The notes under the pieces were generated by a model, which worked only from the letters and a program-made list of their open reading frames with translations, was not told where the DNA came from and did not search any database. A program made the translations under genes and the position numbers. DNA of 64,000 bases, from positions 1 to 64,000 of the forward strand of contig JAIXMQ010000027.1 of NCBI GenBank assembly GCA_025716855.1, in the 5' to 3' direction. Positions 34,680 through 46,741 of the stretch are shown in pieces. Position 1 is the stretch's first letter, and each line of letters begins with the position of its first letter. Source of the stretch: Pilaira anomala (taxonomy: Eukaryota > Mucoromycota > Mucoromycetes > Mucorales > Mucoraceae).

Positions 34680-37600
34680 ATGCCAGCTGCTGCCGCTGCC
34701 AAGAACAACACCAAGAGCGAAATCGAGAACAAGAAGATGTCTATCGTTTCTCAAATCCCCTCTGAGGTTGAGACCAAGAAGGCTAAGGATATCGTTACCA
34801 AGCTCGCCGCTGCTTCCGATGAAGATCGTGATGCTGTCGCCGCTGAACTTGCTGCCGTTGTCAAAGCTAATGGTATTCTCTCTCTTAAGCCCGTTATCGA
34901 ACAACTCAAGAAGGATATCGTTAACAAGAAGAGTGCTAATGCTCGTGCTGGTGCCATTGCTGGTGTCGTTGCTCTTACTAACGAAAACTTAGCTGGTCAA
35001 GCTGAGCCTTTCCTTGTTTCTTTCACTGCTAACCTTTTGGAACTTCAAGCTGATAAGCAAAAGTCCATCATCGAAGCTTCCGAAAAGGCTGCCAAGAACT
35101 TAGCTCAAAAGATTAACCCTATTGCCTGTCCTCTTTTGGTTCCTTTCATTCTTGAAGGTCTCGGTAACTCTTGTAAGTGGCAAACCAAGATGCTTGCTCT
35201 TGAACTCTTGCAAGTTTTAGCCAAGCAAAACTCTGAACAATTCATTGTTGCTATTCCTGAAGTTATCCCTACTGTCTCTGATTGTATGTGGGATACCAAG
35301 ACTGATGTCAAGAAGAAGGCTACCGAAACTATGGGTGTTATCTGTACTCTTGTTGAAAACAAGGATATTGAACGTTTCATTCCCGCCGTTATTGGTTGTA
35401 TTAACCACCCTGAAAATGTACCTGAAACTATTCATTTGCTCGGTGCCACTACTTTCGTTCAAGAAGTTGATTCTGCTACTCTTTCCATCATGGTTCCTCT
35501 CTTGGGTCGTGGTTTGAACGAACGTGCTACTCCTATCAAGCGTAAGGCTGCTCTTATTATCGATAACATGTCCAAGCTTGTCGATGATCCTGATGTAGCT
35601 GCTCCTTTCTTACCTCTTCTTTTACCTGCTCTTGAGAAGGTTCAAGATATGGTTGCTGATCCCGAATGTCGTGGTGTTGTCCAAAAGGCTCTTGCTACTC
35701 TTCAACGTGTTGGTAACCCCGGTATTGAAATCTTCACCAAGGATCAAAAGAAGGCCAAGGTTGAATCTTCCATCAAGGAACTCTTACCCGAGAACATGGA
35801 TCCTTTCCTCGATACTACTGTCACTTTCATGAACGAAGTTGCTCTTACTCTTTGTGTTTCCAAGAACTTCTTCAAGAATGTCTGGATTGAATCTCTTGCT
35901 CCTTATGCCAAGTCTTTCCTTTCTGCCGAAGATGCTGAGAACCTTGCTTTCTCTGCCCTTAACAAGTGTGAGGAAGCTGTTACTGCCAAGGATGAAGAAG
36001 AGGAAGAGGATGAAGGTGAGGATCTCTGTAACTGTGAGTTCTCTCTTGCTTATGGTGCCAAGATCTTGTTGAACCGTACTTCTCTCCGTCTTAAGCGTGG
36101 TCGTAGATACGGTCTTTGTGGTGGTAACGGTTGTGGTAAGTCTACTCTTATGCGTGCTATTGCCAACGAACAAGTTGAAGGTTTCCCTCCTCGTTCCGAG
36201 CTCAAGACTGTTTATGTTGAACACGATATCGATGGTTCTGAAGCTGATACTCCTCTTGTTGACTTCATTCTTGCCTCCAGTGGTGTTGAAACCAAGGATC
36301 CCGTTGAAGTTAAGAAGATTCTTTTGGAATATGGTTTCTCTGAACAAATGGTTACCAAGATGGCCATTGGTGAACTTTCTGGTGGTTGGAAGATGAAGCT
36401 TGCTCTTGCTCGTGCTATGTTGATGAACGCTGATATCTTATTGTTGGATGAACCTACTAATCATTTGGATGTTGTTAACGTCGCTTGGTTAGAGAACTAT
36501 CTCTTAGGTCTTAAGACTGTCACTTCTATCATTGTTTCTCACGATTCTGGTTTCCTTGATCATGTCTGTTCCGATATTATTCATTATGAGCCCAACTATA
36601 AGCTTAAACGTTATGCCGGTAACTTGTCCGAATTCGTCAAGAAGGTTCCTCGTGCTGCTTCTTACTACTCCCTTGAGGTCTCTCAAATCTCTTTCACTTT
36701 CCCTGAACCTGGTTTCCTCGAAGGTATTAAGACTAAGGAGCGTGCTATCTTGAAGATGAAGAACGTTGATTTCCAATACCCTGGTTCCGATAAGAAGCAA
36801 CTTATGAACATTTCCATGCAATGTTCTTTAGCTTCTCGTGTTGCTGTTATTGGTCCTAACGGTGCTGGTAAGTCTACTTTAATCAAGTTGTTGACTGGTG
36901 AAATCGAATCTGAGGTTGGTTCCGTCTGGAAGCATCCTAACTTGCGTATTGCTTATGTTGCTCAACATGCTTTCCATCATATTGAAAAGCATTTGGATTC
37001 TACTCCTAATGAATATATCCAATGGCGTTATGCTACCGGTGAAGATCGTGAAGAACTTGACAAGAATGATCGTATGCATGGTGATGCCAACAAGAAGGTT
37101 ATGGAACAAGTTTTCATCATTGATGGTGAGAAGCGTGTTATTGAAGAACTCGTTGGTCGTAGAAAGCTCAAGCAATCTTATGAATACGAAGTTTCTTGGA
37201 TCGGTCGTTCTTCCGTTGATAACACTTGGATCTCTCGTCAAAAGCTTGAAGATATGGGTTTCGGTAAGAAGATTGCTGAAGTCGATTCCGCTGAAGCTGC
37301 TAAGATGGGTCTTAACCGTCCTTTAACCTCCAAGGAAATTGAAAAGCATTTAACTGATGTTGGTCTTGAAGCCGAATTCGCCACTCACTCTCGTATCCGT
37401 GGTCTCTCCGGTGGTCAAAAGGTCAAGCTTGTCGTTGGTGCTGCTATGTGGAACAAGCCTCATATGTTGGTTCTTGATGAACCTACCAATTACTTGGATC
37501 GTGAATCTCTTGGTGCTTTAGCTATGGCCATTAAGGGTTACGGTGGTGGTGTCGTTATTGTTACTCACAACCGTGAATTCACTGAAGCTCTTTGTGATGA

Positions 37601-37841
37601 AGTCTGGATGGTTGATGCCGGTCGTTTGACTGCTTCTGGTCACAACTGGGTCTCCGGTAACGGTACTACTAAGATCGAAGAAGCTGATGCTGAAGATCAA
37701 GTTGATGGTCAAGGTAACACTATTAAGGCTGTTGAGAAGAAGAAGAAGTTGTCTTCTAAGGAACTCCGTAAGAAGAAGAAGGATCGTATGGAACGTCGTA
37801 AGCGTGGTGAAGAAGTTTACACTACTGATGAAGAATTATAA
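34680..37841 (+). CDS. TEF3: Translation elongation factor 3 (ABC-F type ATPase)
   Basis: Fungal elongation factor 3, a ribosome-bound ATPase that helps release E-site tRNA. Single exon, 1,053 residues, close to the yeast length. The start at 34680 (MPAAAAAKNN) follows an AAAA context. HEAT repeats cover about residues 50-320 (ARAGAIAGVVALT, CKWQTKMLALELLQVL). ABC1 has Walker A GGNGCGKST at about 481, signature LSGGWKMKLALA and Walker B ILLLDEPTNHLD. ABC2 has Walker A GPNGAGKST at about 725, an inserted chromodomain-like part (YEYEVSWIGRSSVDNTWIS), signature LSGGQKVKLVVG and LVLDEPTNYLD. The tail is Lys-rich. Codon use is strongly biased (GGT, CGT, AAG, AAC), unlike its neighbours, fitting very high expression. 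Confidence 0.98.
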   Translation: MPAAAAAKNNTKSEIENKKMSIVSQIPSEVETKKAKDIVTKLAAASDEDRDAVAAELAAVVKANGILSLKPVIEQLKKDIVNKKSANARAGAIAGVVALTNENLAGQAEPFLVSFTANLLELQADKQKSIIEASEKAAKNLAQKINPIACPLLVPFILEGLGNSCKWQTKMLALELLQVLAKQNSEQFIVAIPEVIPTVSDCMWDTKTDVKKKATETMGVICTLVENKDIERFIPAVIGCINHPENVPETIHLLGATTFVQEVDSATLSIMVPLLGRGLNERATPIKRKAALIIDNMSKLVDDPDVAAPFLPLLLPALEKVQDMVADPECRGVVQKALATLQRVGNPGIEIFTKDQKKAKVESSIKELLPENMDPFLDTTVTFMNEVALTLCVSKNFFKNVWIESLAPYAKSFLSAEDAENLAFSALNKCEEAVTAKDEEEEEDEGEDLCNCEFSLAYGAKILLNRTSLRLKRGRRYGLCGGNGCGKSTLMRAIANEQVEGFPPRSELKTVYVEHDIDGSEADTPLVDFILASSGVETKDPVEVKKILLEYGFSEQMVTKMAIGELSGGWKMKLALARAMLMNADILLLDEPTNHLDVVNVAWLENYLLGLKTVTSIIVSHDSGFLDHVCSDIIHYEPNYKLKRYAGNLSEFVKKVPRAASYYSLEVSQISFTFPEPGFLEGIKTKERAILKMKNVDFQYPGSDKKQLMNISMQCSLASRVAVIGPNGAGKSTLIKLLTGEIESEVGSVWKHPNLRIAYVAQHAFHHIEKHLDSTPNEYIQWRYATGEDREELDKNDRMHGDANKKVMEQVFIIDGEKRVIEELVGRRKLKQSYEYEVSWIGRSSVDNTWISRQKLEDMGFGKKIAEVDSAEAAKMGLNRPLTSKEIEKHLTDVGLEAEFATHSRIRGLSGGQKVKLVVGAAMWNKPHMLVLDEPTNYLDRESLGALAMAIKGYGGGVVIVTHNREFTEALCDEVWMVDAGRLTASGHNWVSGNGTTKIEEADAEDQVDGQGNTIKAVEKKKKLSSKELRKKKKDRMERRKRGEEVYTTDEEL

Positions 37842-37988
37842 ACTTTCTACCCTTTATATAATTAATTTCTATTAGACTTTTCTCTTTTTTTTACCTTTCC
37901 TCCTTTGATATAAAAAATCATTTCATTCTCTTTATACTCATTTCCCTTTAAAATAAATAAAAATTTATTTTGTATTTTATAAAACTTG

Positions 37989-37990
<2 letters not shown>

Positions 37991-38027
<37 letters not shown>
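37991..38027 (+). repeat. Poly-T tract of 37 bases
   Basis: Pure T from 37991 to 38027, ending 25 bases before the start codon of the SET-MYND gene. It may serve as a nucleosome-excluding promoter tract. Confidence 0.8.
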
Positions 38028-38030
<3 letters not shown>

Positions 38031-38052
38031 TATACAAGTATAACTATTAAAT

Positions 38053-39758
38053 ATGACAAAACTAGATAACTTGTATAAAAAAGTAACACCTGGTCACATT
38101 GGTCTTAAAAGTTGGTTACCAAACGAAAGCTATTCACCAAGTCTTTGTCATGTACGAGTGGAAGAGTCAGAAAAGGAAGGAAAATATCAAGTTGCAAATA
38201 AAGAACTTGGTCAAGGTGACATTGTTTTGAAAGAGGAGCCATTCATTCGTCAATTAAACAAATGTCATTATAAAGACCATTGTTACTATTGTTTTCGCTC
38301 TTTAACAACAAAGCCTTCTGTCAAATGTCACGTCAAAACATGTCGTTGGGGAATTTTTTATTGTGATGCTATTTGTGAAGAAAAGAGTTGGTTGACAGGT
38401 CATGCTTGGTTATGTCGATTTCCTGAATTAAATGCGGATGAATTACAAGACGTTTTATTTGCTTTTGTTGGTCTTATTACAAGTCGCTCTAAAGGCCATA
38501 GTATGTTTGTTTATTTTTACGTTTTAATTATTTTATTACCTATCTAAAAAAAAAAAAAAAAAATAGACATTTTACCTGGACTTGTGTCAAATGAGGAAGA
38601 GAATAACAAATATTTAAAAAGCATGGAAGTATGGGATAAAATCATAACAATTGTTGAGTTGTTTGCTCTACCAGATCAAGCTATTAAGTCCTTGAGGACT
38701 ATTCTTTCACAAATAAGATGTAATAGCTTTGCTGTCAAACGAGCTGCATCTGTAGCTGTAGATTCTTCTTATGTTGTATCAAGAGAATCAATTCATTTAG
38801 GGCAGGCTATTTATTTAACAGCAAGTCGATTTAATCACTCTTGTGAACCAAATGCTCTAGTTGTCTTTGGTGGGGATGATAATCCATTACAATTACAAGT
38901 ACAGATTACAAAAGGACCTGTGACAGAAGGTCAAAGTGTCTCGATTAGTTATGGTCCGTTGGCTACTAAGCATTCAAAAGAAGAAAGACAAAGGAAGTTG
39001 AAAGAAAAATACTTTTTCAATTGTCAGTGTAGTGCTTGTCGGGATAGCAGGTAATAATGCATAAGTTGTAATTATAACTAAATTAATTCTTTTTTTGTCT
39101 AGTGGTAAATCACCCGATTGTATATATAAATGTCAATTCTGTAAATCGAGTCGGTTATATCGTCAGCAAGATACATGTAAGCAATGCGATCAAAAGCCGT
39201 ACTGGCCGTATTTCCTCAAGGTAAAAAATAAATAAAATAAAAATAGAGTACACTGCATGTATGACATATTTATTCAACACAATTTAAATAATAGACAGAA
39301 GCTGATATTGAAAGGTATAAACAACAACAAGACTATCTTAAAGTACTTCAGCTACAAGAAAATATATACCATGCCGATTCACTTCCCGTTGGAGAAACTT
39401 GTGATAAACTTGCACAGATTTATTGCGTTTCAGGTCAAATGAGTTTAGCAGCTAAATATTGTAAGCAATCTCTAGAAGTGACAAAAAGTATTTATGGTAA
39501 GATCAGTATTGAAACAGCCGAAGAAATGATGAAATTGTCTACATTATTATTCAACTCGTGAGTGTTTTCATTTATTTATTTTGTCATTATTTTTATTAAC
39601 TCGGATCAATTATATATAGAATGCAAAAAGCAGAAGCGATAAAACAAATTAATGAAACTATGATTGTATATAGAATATTAGGATTAAACAATTCTGCACC
39701 AGAAGATATAGAAGAGTTAGAGGATATGAAGAACCATTTGGTTTACATTGGTCGTTAG
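38053..39758 (+). CDS. SET and MYND domain protein (SMYD-like)
   Basis: Predicted lysine methyltransferase-type protein of the SMYD group. The start at 38053 (MTKLDNLYKKVTPG). The SET N-terminal part (VANKELGQGDIVLKEEPF) is followed by a MYND-like zinc finger: CYYCFRSL, CHVKTCRWGIFYC, CEEKSW and HAWLC. The SET core is in the second exon (38565-39051), with SRFNHSCEPNALVVF (the NHSC motif), ITEGQ-like VTEGQSVSISYG and the post-SET cysteines CQCSAC. Later exons give CQFCKSSRLY and a helical TPR-like C-terminus (AAKYCKQSLEVTKSIYG). Five exons, about 490 residues. Closest in layout to SMYD proteins of animals and fungi; substrate unknown. Confidence 0.88.
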
Positions 39759-40868
39759 TTATTTCTTGTAATAAAATTATGGAAAGATTATAAGAGGTCA
39801 AAACATAACCTATGGTAGTAGTAGGAGAAAAAGAAAAAGAAAAACATTTATTAAATCGAGTGGATTTGCACTGAAACATAGGAAAAAAATAATGGGGAGA
39901 AAATAAAGGGTTAAGAGTAGTAACTAGTCCTGCAATAATTACCATGATTTTTACCTGGAGTAGTTTAACGCAATGCACTTAATAAATATTATATTGTCGT
40001 ATTCACCTGCATCGATGTAAAATTTACTTTTTTTTTTCTCTCATTTTTTCAAGGGTGGTTACTAATAAAATATTTACGGAACAGATAATTCATTAGCGGC
40101 ACACAATAAGAAGCTTTTAACCATTAACTGATATATTGTATTTAAATCAATTTCACGACTTGGATCATTAGATCTATAATAATAGTAGTTGGACCTTCTC
40201 TTTCATTAATACAACAAAAATTACTTTCTTTTTCTTTTTTTAGCAGCCGTCAACTCCTTGAACAATTGACGCTTTGATAATAATAATAAAAAAGAGAGAG
40301 AAAATTCTCGGTCTGTTGCCATTGACTTGAAAGAATGTAAAAATGTTGACAAAATATGACTTGTTGATAACACTTTTTAGTTTTTTGAGTTATAAATAAT
40401 GTATCCAAACTTGACAATTTCTAACTAGTAACTTTCAGTGACACATATAAAATTATCCATAAATCGTAATACGTAGGGGTTGAATCTTTTTATTAAGAAG
40501 GAAGGGGGTTAAGAAAAGAAAGAAAGAAAAAAAAAAGAGAGAGAAATTTAGAGTTTTTGATGCAATTATCAACTATTTAAGCTGCGTATTTTTATTACTA
40601 TAGTAGTAATAATCAAATAACTTTGCGTTCTTTTCTTTTCAGATACATTAGTTAGTAATAATTGATATTGTATTTTATATTCAAATAAAGGCGCGATTCT
40701 TCATCTCACAAATACATATATATAAAAAAATATAACGTGCTAAAGGGGGTCTGTACCAGTAAAAAAAAGAAATTACAAGATATGGTCCTATATATTCAGT
40801 ATAAAGAAAATACTAAATGTAAGGGGTTCTTCTTGAGAGTGTGCAACCAGCAATGTTCTACTATACCG

Positions 40869-40899
<31 letters not shown>

Positions 40900-41955
40900 G
40901 TAGTCATCAAGTTTCTATATATATATTTATAGTTAATAGAGAACGGAAGATCGAAATACACATGTGTGTATACACGATAGATACATTCATTTAAACAAGA
41001 AGAAAAGGTCTTTTTCTATCATGTAATATTAAAATATACCGAGTAAATAAAATCGGTTTTTATTAACATAAGAACGGCTATTGATCATAAACTAAAACAT
41101 TTTACCCAATGATATATATGATGTGTACACTGATGATGACTATGATGATGATGACTATGATGATGATGACTATGATGATTATGATTTTATAAATATAAAA
41201 AATATACATCATGTTATATCAGTGTGTTAAATAGTAAACAATTAAATTTTATTATGTTTCTTGGCTAGACCAAGTCATAATAACTAAATTACATTTTTTT
41301 TTTTTTGGTCTCTCTCTCTCGAATTTTTCTTTCTTGACACTCCTCAATTGAGGAGCTATTGTGTGCGTCTGGATCACATGTAAAAATAGAATATCATCCA
41401 TTTCTTATACCAATTATTTAATTAGAAATCACAGTGAATTTATTATTAGGTGGAAGGGGTTTTTGTTATTTGAATGTAAAGAACTATTTTTTTTATACGA
41501 ATTCATTACTTATTTCATAAAAAAGAACAGTCGATTTTACATGTTTGAGTACATATTATTATTTTTTTTCTTTCAGGGGCTTTTTTATTCCGTTAATGCA
41601 AACCAGAGTACTTCTTGGTAGTAAGGAGAGCATACATGTATATATATATATATTTCAATATCTGTTGGGCTACATGTAATCTAGTGAGTGTGAGTGTGAG
41701 TGTGAGTGATTGAGTGGCAAACAATAATAATAAAATAAAGCCGGATTGTGAGTATAAGGAGTTTGTACAGTTTTTTATTATAAGCTATTATTAAAATTAT
41801 GTTTGATATAATCATTCCCCCTCAGATATAAAGAAAAAAAAGTATATATAAAGACAAGTTTCTTTTTTCGTTTATTTTAGATACAATAACCTTCTTCTCC
41901 TAGTCCTCCTCTTTTATTTCTCCATTACATTCCTTCTTTTTTATCTTTGTGAATC
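39759..41955. other. Gene-free 2.2-kb region with microsatellites
   Basis: No supported gene. It contains a T run near 40870-40899, a GATGATGACTAT-type tandem repeat at about 41131-41180, a (TA)n tract near 41640-41652 and a GTGAGT repeat at about 41682-41710. The last 100 bp are the CT-rich leader of the secreted-protein gene. Confidence 0.55.
41131..41182 (+). repeat. GATGATGACTAT tandem microsatellite
   Basis: About three and a half imperfect copies of a 15-base unit made of GAT triplets with GACTAT interruptions. It lies in noncoding DNA. Confidence 0.8.
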
Positions 41956-42517
41956 ATGGTTTCTCTTCTTTTTGTCACTTATTTTTTGACTCTTCTCTTT
42001 ACATTTTGCCAAGCTTCCGGATCCACGGCAGACGGTAAACGGGCCGTTGCTCGTGTCATGGATTTTGATGACGTAGAAACATTCAGTAATTTGACTAGAC
42101 GTGATCGAGTCACTTGGTAAGACACTTTATATATACTTGATACATAAGATATATTTATACTCACCTAACAATTTTTTTTTTTACAGGTATCATGGTCAAG
42201 ATCTTAGAAATGCTGCATGTTATGACCGTAACGGTTTAGCTCCTTTCCATGCTGGAGTTGGTGACATGATTGGAGCTATGGCAATGCACGGCTTCGAAGA
42301 ATGCTACAAGTGTATGCAAATTACCAATAACCGTAAGAAGAACCTCAAGATCGTTGTTCGTATCGTAGATAAATGCGCTGCCTGTAAAGTTAAAACCGCA
42401 ATTGATTTGACACCTGCAGCATTCAGCTTACTGTCACCTGGAGGAAATTTAGATGTGGGTGTGTTGGATATCAGCTACAGGGCAATTAAATGCCCAAGTA
42501 ATAGCATCGTCCAATAA
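41956..42517 (+). CDS. Small secreted expansin/RlpA-like double-psi beta-barrel protein
   Basis: Predicted extracellular protein of the RlpA-like/expansin-like group, which in fungi loosens cell walls or acts at the surface. The start at 41956 gives a signal peptide (MVSLLFVTYFLTLLFTFCQASG). A short pro-region follows, ending in a dibasic-type LTRRDR. One intron splits the Trp codon of TWYHGQDL. The mature domain has ACYDRNGLAPFHAGVGD, CYKCMQITN, the barrel core VRIVDKCAACKVKTAIDLTPAAF and GVLDISYRAIKC. Six cysteines fit disulphides. About 165 residues, no carbohydrate-binding module. The D of the DKC/DLTP motifs matches family catalytic-type positions, but fungal members are usually non-hydrolytic. 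Confidence 0.87.
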
Positions 42518-43374
42518 CCGAAGTTATAGTGAATTCAATGAAATCCTTTTCTTTATTTAGTACATATACAACTCTTCCTATTTTTTTTTATATATTCTTT
42601 ATACATTTGTAAACCCTATTATCCTCTCCAAAAAAAAAAAAAGAAAAAAAAAACCAAAAACCAAAAAAGAAAAAAAATCGCCCCTCCTCTCTTGCTTCAA
42701 ACATCCTACTATCTGTATTAAGTTATTTTCAATAAAATAAAAATTTTTGAAGCTCTTTTTTTTTTTAATGTCTGTGCGTACTGTATGTAATTTAAAAAAT
42801 TTAATCCCTGCTTCGGTTCTCCCCCTTTTTTTTAAAAAAAAATCTCGAGATATCTCTCTTTTTCTTTCCTTTTATCAAAGCCACATGTATGTGTATTTAA
42901 CCATTTTCGTATTTTCAAAGAAAATGATATCGAAAGCAATTATCAAAACCATGGTACCTCACGTTTCTTAATAGTTGTCGATAATTTGATTGTAGTAGTG
43001 CACAAAACAAAATTATGTGATGTTTTACAATTTTTTGAATCAAATCGATGAGATAAGAAAAAGCTGCGTTTTAATTGTTTTGCGAAGAAAACGAGTTTTT
43101 TTCTATTGTAATTCACTTGAAATTCTTCATGTTTTATATCCATGGCAACAGATTGGACACCATGTTGTCATGGAATAAAATATGGGGAACTCAAAAGTGT
43201 TGAAAAAGAGAGAAAAATGTTCATCATATTTTCAAATAATCTCTCTCTCTGATAAAGCGGAGATATAAAGACATTTTTCTTTCCCGTGTTTTTCAGTACA
43301 ACTCCTGATTTCTCCAGCCAGGGTTTATTTTATTTTTTCTCTTTTGTCCTTTGTAACAATTTTTGTAAAAAAAA
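42518..43374. other. Intergenic region before the PDH E2 gene
   Basis: About 860 bp without a supported gene. It holds A-rich runs with CCAAAAA repeats near 42630-42680 (3' region of the secreted-protein gene) and a T-rich leader before 43375. Confidence 0.5.
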
Positions 43375-45330
43375 ATGTCTTTGTTAAGAACCTCTGCTAC
43401 TGTCATCCGTGCTTCAGTCCCTAGAGTCTCTTCTAGAGCTCTTCCTTTATTAACTCGTCATGTTGCTACTCGTACTTTCACTTCTACTAGGTATAGTTGA
43501 GTTTTTTTTTTAATGACACTATGGAATTCATATATTAACTGACATCATGTAGTTCAAAGTCCTTTAGTGCTCTTCGTGCTGTTGTAATTCCCAACGCTGA
43601 AAAGGGTGCTAGATATTATAGCTCTAAGAGTAAGTAATAGAGATAACCATAATTTAACAGCTCAAACTAAATTTTATATAGACTTCCCTGCTCATAACGT
43701 TATTGCTATGCCTGCTTTATCACCTACGTATGTATATATATATATATATACATATACATTTCTTTTTTTTTATAGATGAGTGAACTAAAATTGAATTGAT
43801 AATAGTATGACTGCTGGTGGTGTTGGTAAATTTCAAAAGGTTGTTGGTGATGCTGTCAACCCTGGAGATATTTTAGTTGAAATTGAAACTGATAAAGCAC
43901 AAATGGATTTCGAAGTTCAAGAGGAGGGTTTTGTTGCAAAGATTCTTGTCAATGAAGGTGATAAGGATATTCCTGTTGGAAAGGTAAATATAAACATATA
44001 TATGTACTGTGAATAGGGGAAACAAATGTGCTCATGTTATATTTTTATGTAGCCTATTGCTATTTTCGTTGATGAGGAATCTGATGTTGCTGCTTTCAAG
44101 GATTTCACTTTAGAAGATCTTGAATCTGCTGCTGCTCCTGCTCCTGCCGCTGCTGAAGCTCCCAAGGAAACCAGCGCACCTGCTGCTGAACAATCCAGCG
44201 CTGCTCCTGTCTCTTCTGGTAAGAATTGATTTGAAAATAGAGAGAGAGAGAGTATATATTAACTCTGTTTTATTACTTTTTATAGACCGTACCGAGGCAA
44301 GTCCTTTAGCTAGAGTATGTTATAATAAATTAATTAAAATGAGTATATACAGAATATTCATCCTTTCCTCTTTTTTTTTAATATAGTTAATTGCAAATGA
44401 ACGTGGTATTGACATTTCTAAAATTCAGGGAACTCGTATTTATAAGTCTGATGTTGAGAACTTTAAGGAAACAGGTAAAAGAAGGATGATGAATAAAATT
44501 ACTGTGTTTTTGTATTAATTTGTTTTTTTATGTGCGAATGTTTAGCCGCTGCACCCGCTGCTATTGCTGCTGCTGCCGCTAAACCTGCTGCTCAAGCACC
44601 ACCTGCTGCCTATGCTCCTCAAGGTACTTCCGGTGATGCATTTGTTGATCAACCTACTACCAGCATGAGAAAGATTATTGCAGCTCGTTTAACTGAATCT
44701 AAGCAACAAGTTCCTCACTATTATGTGACAGTTGAGATCAACATGGATAAGGTCAACAAATTACGTCAAGTCTTGAACCAATCCAGTGAAGGAAAGTATA
44801 AGCTCTCAGTCAATGACTTTGTGATTAAGGCCTCAGCTTTAGCACTCAAGGCAGTACCTGAAGTTAACTCTGCCTGGCAAGGAGAATTTATTCGTCAATA
44901 TAACTCTGCAGACATTTGTGTTGCTGTTGCTACACCTACTGGATTAATTACACCTATTATTGGACAAGCTGAAACTAAGGGTCTTTCTAGTATCTCTGCT
45001 CAAGTTAAGGATATGGCTAAACGTGCTCGTGATGGTAAACTTGCTCCAGCTGAATATCAAGGTGGATCATTCACTATTTCCAACTTGGGTATGTTTGGTG
45101 TAAGCAACTTTACCGCTATCATTAATCCTCCTCAATCATGTATTCTTGCTATTGGAGGTACTCAACAAAAGGTTGTTGTAGATGAAACAACTGAATCTGG
45201 TTTTGCTGCTCGTGATGTGATGGAAGTCACTTTAAGTGCTGATCATCGTGTTGTGGATGGTGCTGTTGGAGCTACTTGGTTACAATCATTCAAGGGCTTC
45301 ATGGAAAACCCCCTCAAGATGTTATTGTAA
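43375..45330 (+). CDS. LAT1: Dihydrolipoamide acetyltransferase, E2 of pyruvate dehydrogenase
   Basis: Core E2 enzyme of the mitochondrial pyruvate dehydrogenase complex; it transfers the acetyl group from lipoamide to CoA. The start at 43375 ([20 protein letters not shown]) gives a mitochondrial presequence. The lipoyl domain has MPALSPTMTAGG and the lipoyl lysine in [12 protein letters not shown]. An Ala/Pro-rich linker is followed by the E1/E3-binding domain ([22 protein letters not shown]) and a second Ala/Pro linker. The catalytic domain (last exon 44547-45330) has [46 protein letters not shown] and active-site HRVVDG near the end. About 480 residues over eight exons, one lipoyl domain as in fungi. 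Confidence 0.96.
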
Positions 45331-45511
45331 ATTAAAATTAATTATAAATAGTCATAGAATAAACAAATTTCATTTTTATTATTATCAGTATTGTTAACGA
45401 TGCGTGTAAAAAAAAAAAAGGTGTGTAAATGTGTGTGTATGTGTATAATAATATGTGTTGTTTATAGGGAATATTTATTATTATTTTAATACTACAATCA
45501 TTACTTTTTTT

Positions 45512-46741
45512 TTATCTACCATACGCTAACGAATCTAATGATAATATCGCTTCAGCTTTTGAAGCTAAATCAGTAATGGATTGCGTTAATTGAGATAAAG
45601 CATATGCTTGTTCTGGTCTCACTTGTCTTCTCAAGTGTTCTAATCGATCAAGAGCCATATCGAAATCAGCTAATTCATAGCCACCATGATTTGAAGGTGT
45701 ATGAATATGTGCAGGTGGAGAAGGTTGTTGTTGAATAGGAATAATAGAAGGAGATGATGAAGAAGAAGAGGTAGTTATAGGTGGAGAAGATAATGTATTA
45801 AAGCTTGGTCTTTGTTGAAGTTGTTGAGATAATGGTGGAGTCAATGGTGGTAATGAAAGAGGTGGAAGAGTTGTACCAGTAGAAGAAGAAGTGACAGTTG
45901 AAGAATTAGAATCTCTACGACCAAATAATGATTCTAATCTATAAGATTGACGTTCAGATGATATAGGCGGTAAATAACTTTTATTAACTGATTGATCAGG
46001 ATATGGTTTTGAGAATAAAGGTGTATTATCAGATGATGAATTTATCGTATGTTGCTTTTTAAGTGGTAAATCCAACTTTTTCTTCTTTAACATGACATAA
46101 TCTTCTATTTCAGGTACTGGATTAGATGTTGTTGATACAGATACAGGTGCTGGTGAAGGTGATGGTGATGCCATTTCTTTATCTTCTTCCAATCCTTCTT
46201 CATCACTACCTTGTGCTACAATAATTCTTTTTCTTCTTTTAATGACACTGCGCTTCATACTGACTGGTCGATGTACGTTATGAAGTTTGTAATATAAGCC
46301 ACAAGCGTTACAAATCGTATTTCCTTGTTCATCTCTTCTCCAAAGTGGTGTAGTGGTTGTTCTACAGTTTGCACAGATGAGTGCTTGACGATTTATTTGA
46401 TGTTGGTTAAAAGCAGGACAACCAGCACAAGAAGAAGAACCACCTGTTCCATTACATTGTCCACCACCTGGACAAGTACCACCAGAGCCACAACCAGCTT
46501 TTGGTTCAGGTGTTGCTTTCTTATGAACAGTTCTTTTTAAAGTAGGAGGTCTAAGGGTATTACGAGCTTTTAAATAAAGACCACAAGCATTACAAATAGT
46601 TTCGCCATTAGAACCTCTTCTCCAAAGTGGAGTCGTTGTAGTACCACAGTTTGCACATTCTGTAGCAGATACTGCATCAATCTTTTTATTATTATGTTGG
46701 TGGGGTTGTGGTGATAAGGATTTAGTATTAATTTTAATCAT
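45512..46741 (-). CDS. Two-finger GATA factor of the SreA/Fep1/Urbs1 iron-repressor type
   Basis: Single-exon transcription factor of 409 residues. The in-frame TAA directly before the ATG at 46739-46741 fixes the start. Two GATA fingers: [14 protein letters not shown] with [11 protein letters not shown] (about residues 30-60) and [14 protein letters not shown] with [11 protein letters not shown] (about 122-150). Between them is a cysteine-rich stretch, [18 protein letters not shown] and CAGCPAF, which is the hallmark of fungal iron-responsive GATA repressors (SreA, Fep1, Urbs1, Sre1) that shut off siderophore and iron-uptake genes when iron is high. A basic stretch (KRRKRI), Ser/Pro-rich tail and C-terminal coiled coil ([19 protein letters not shown]) follow. 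The iron role is inferred from the family. Confidence 0.9.
   Translation of the reverse strand: MIKINTKSLSPQPHQHNNKKIDAVSATECANCGTTTTPLWRRGSNGETICNACGLYLKARNTLRPPTLKRTVHKKATPEPKAGCGSGGTCPGGGQCNGTGGSSSCAGCPAFNQHQINRQALICANCRTTTTPLWRRDEQGNTICNACGLYYKLHNVHRPVSMKRSVIKRRKRIIVAQGSDEEGLEEDKEMASPSPSPAPVSVSTTSNPVPEIEDYVMLKKKKLDLPLKKQHTINSSSDNTPLFSKPYPDQSVNKSYLPPISSERQSYRLESLFGRRDSNSSTVTSSSTGTTLPPLSLPPLTPPLSQQLQQRPSFNTLSSPPITTSSSSSSPSIIPIQQQPSPPAHIHTPSNHGGYELADFDMALDRLEHLRRQVRPEQAYALSQLTQSITDLASKAEAILSLDSLAYGR

Noticed and set aside
34674..37875. Many ORFs on both strands within elongation factor 3
   Set aside because: They result from the strong codon bias of the 1,053-codon gene; none has a domain.
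41131..41182. Repeat array as a CRISPR-like structure
   Set aside because: It is a simple GAT-type microsatellite with no spacers.
41361..41621. ORF of 86 codons upstream of the secreted-protein gene
   Set aside because: Phe/Tyr/Ile-rich chance composition; no domain.
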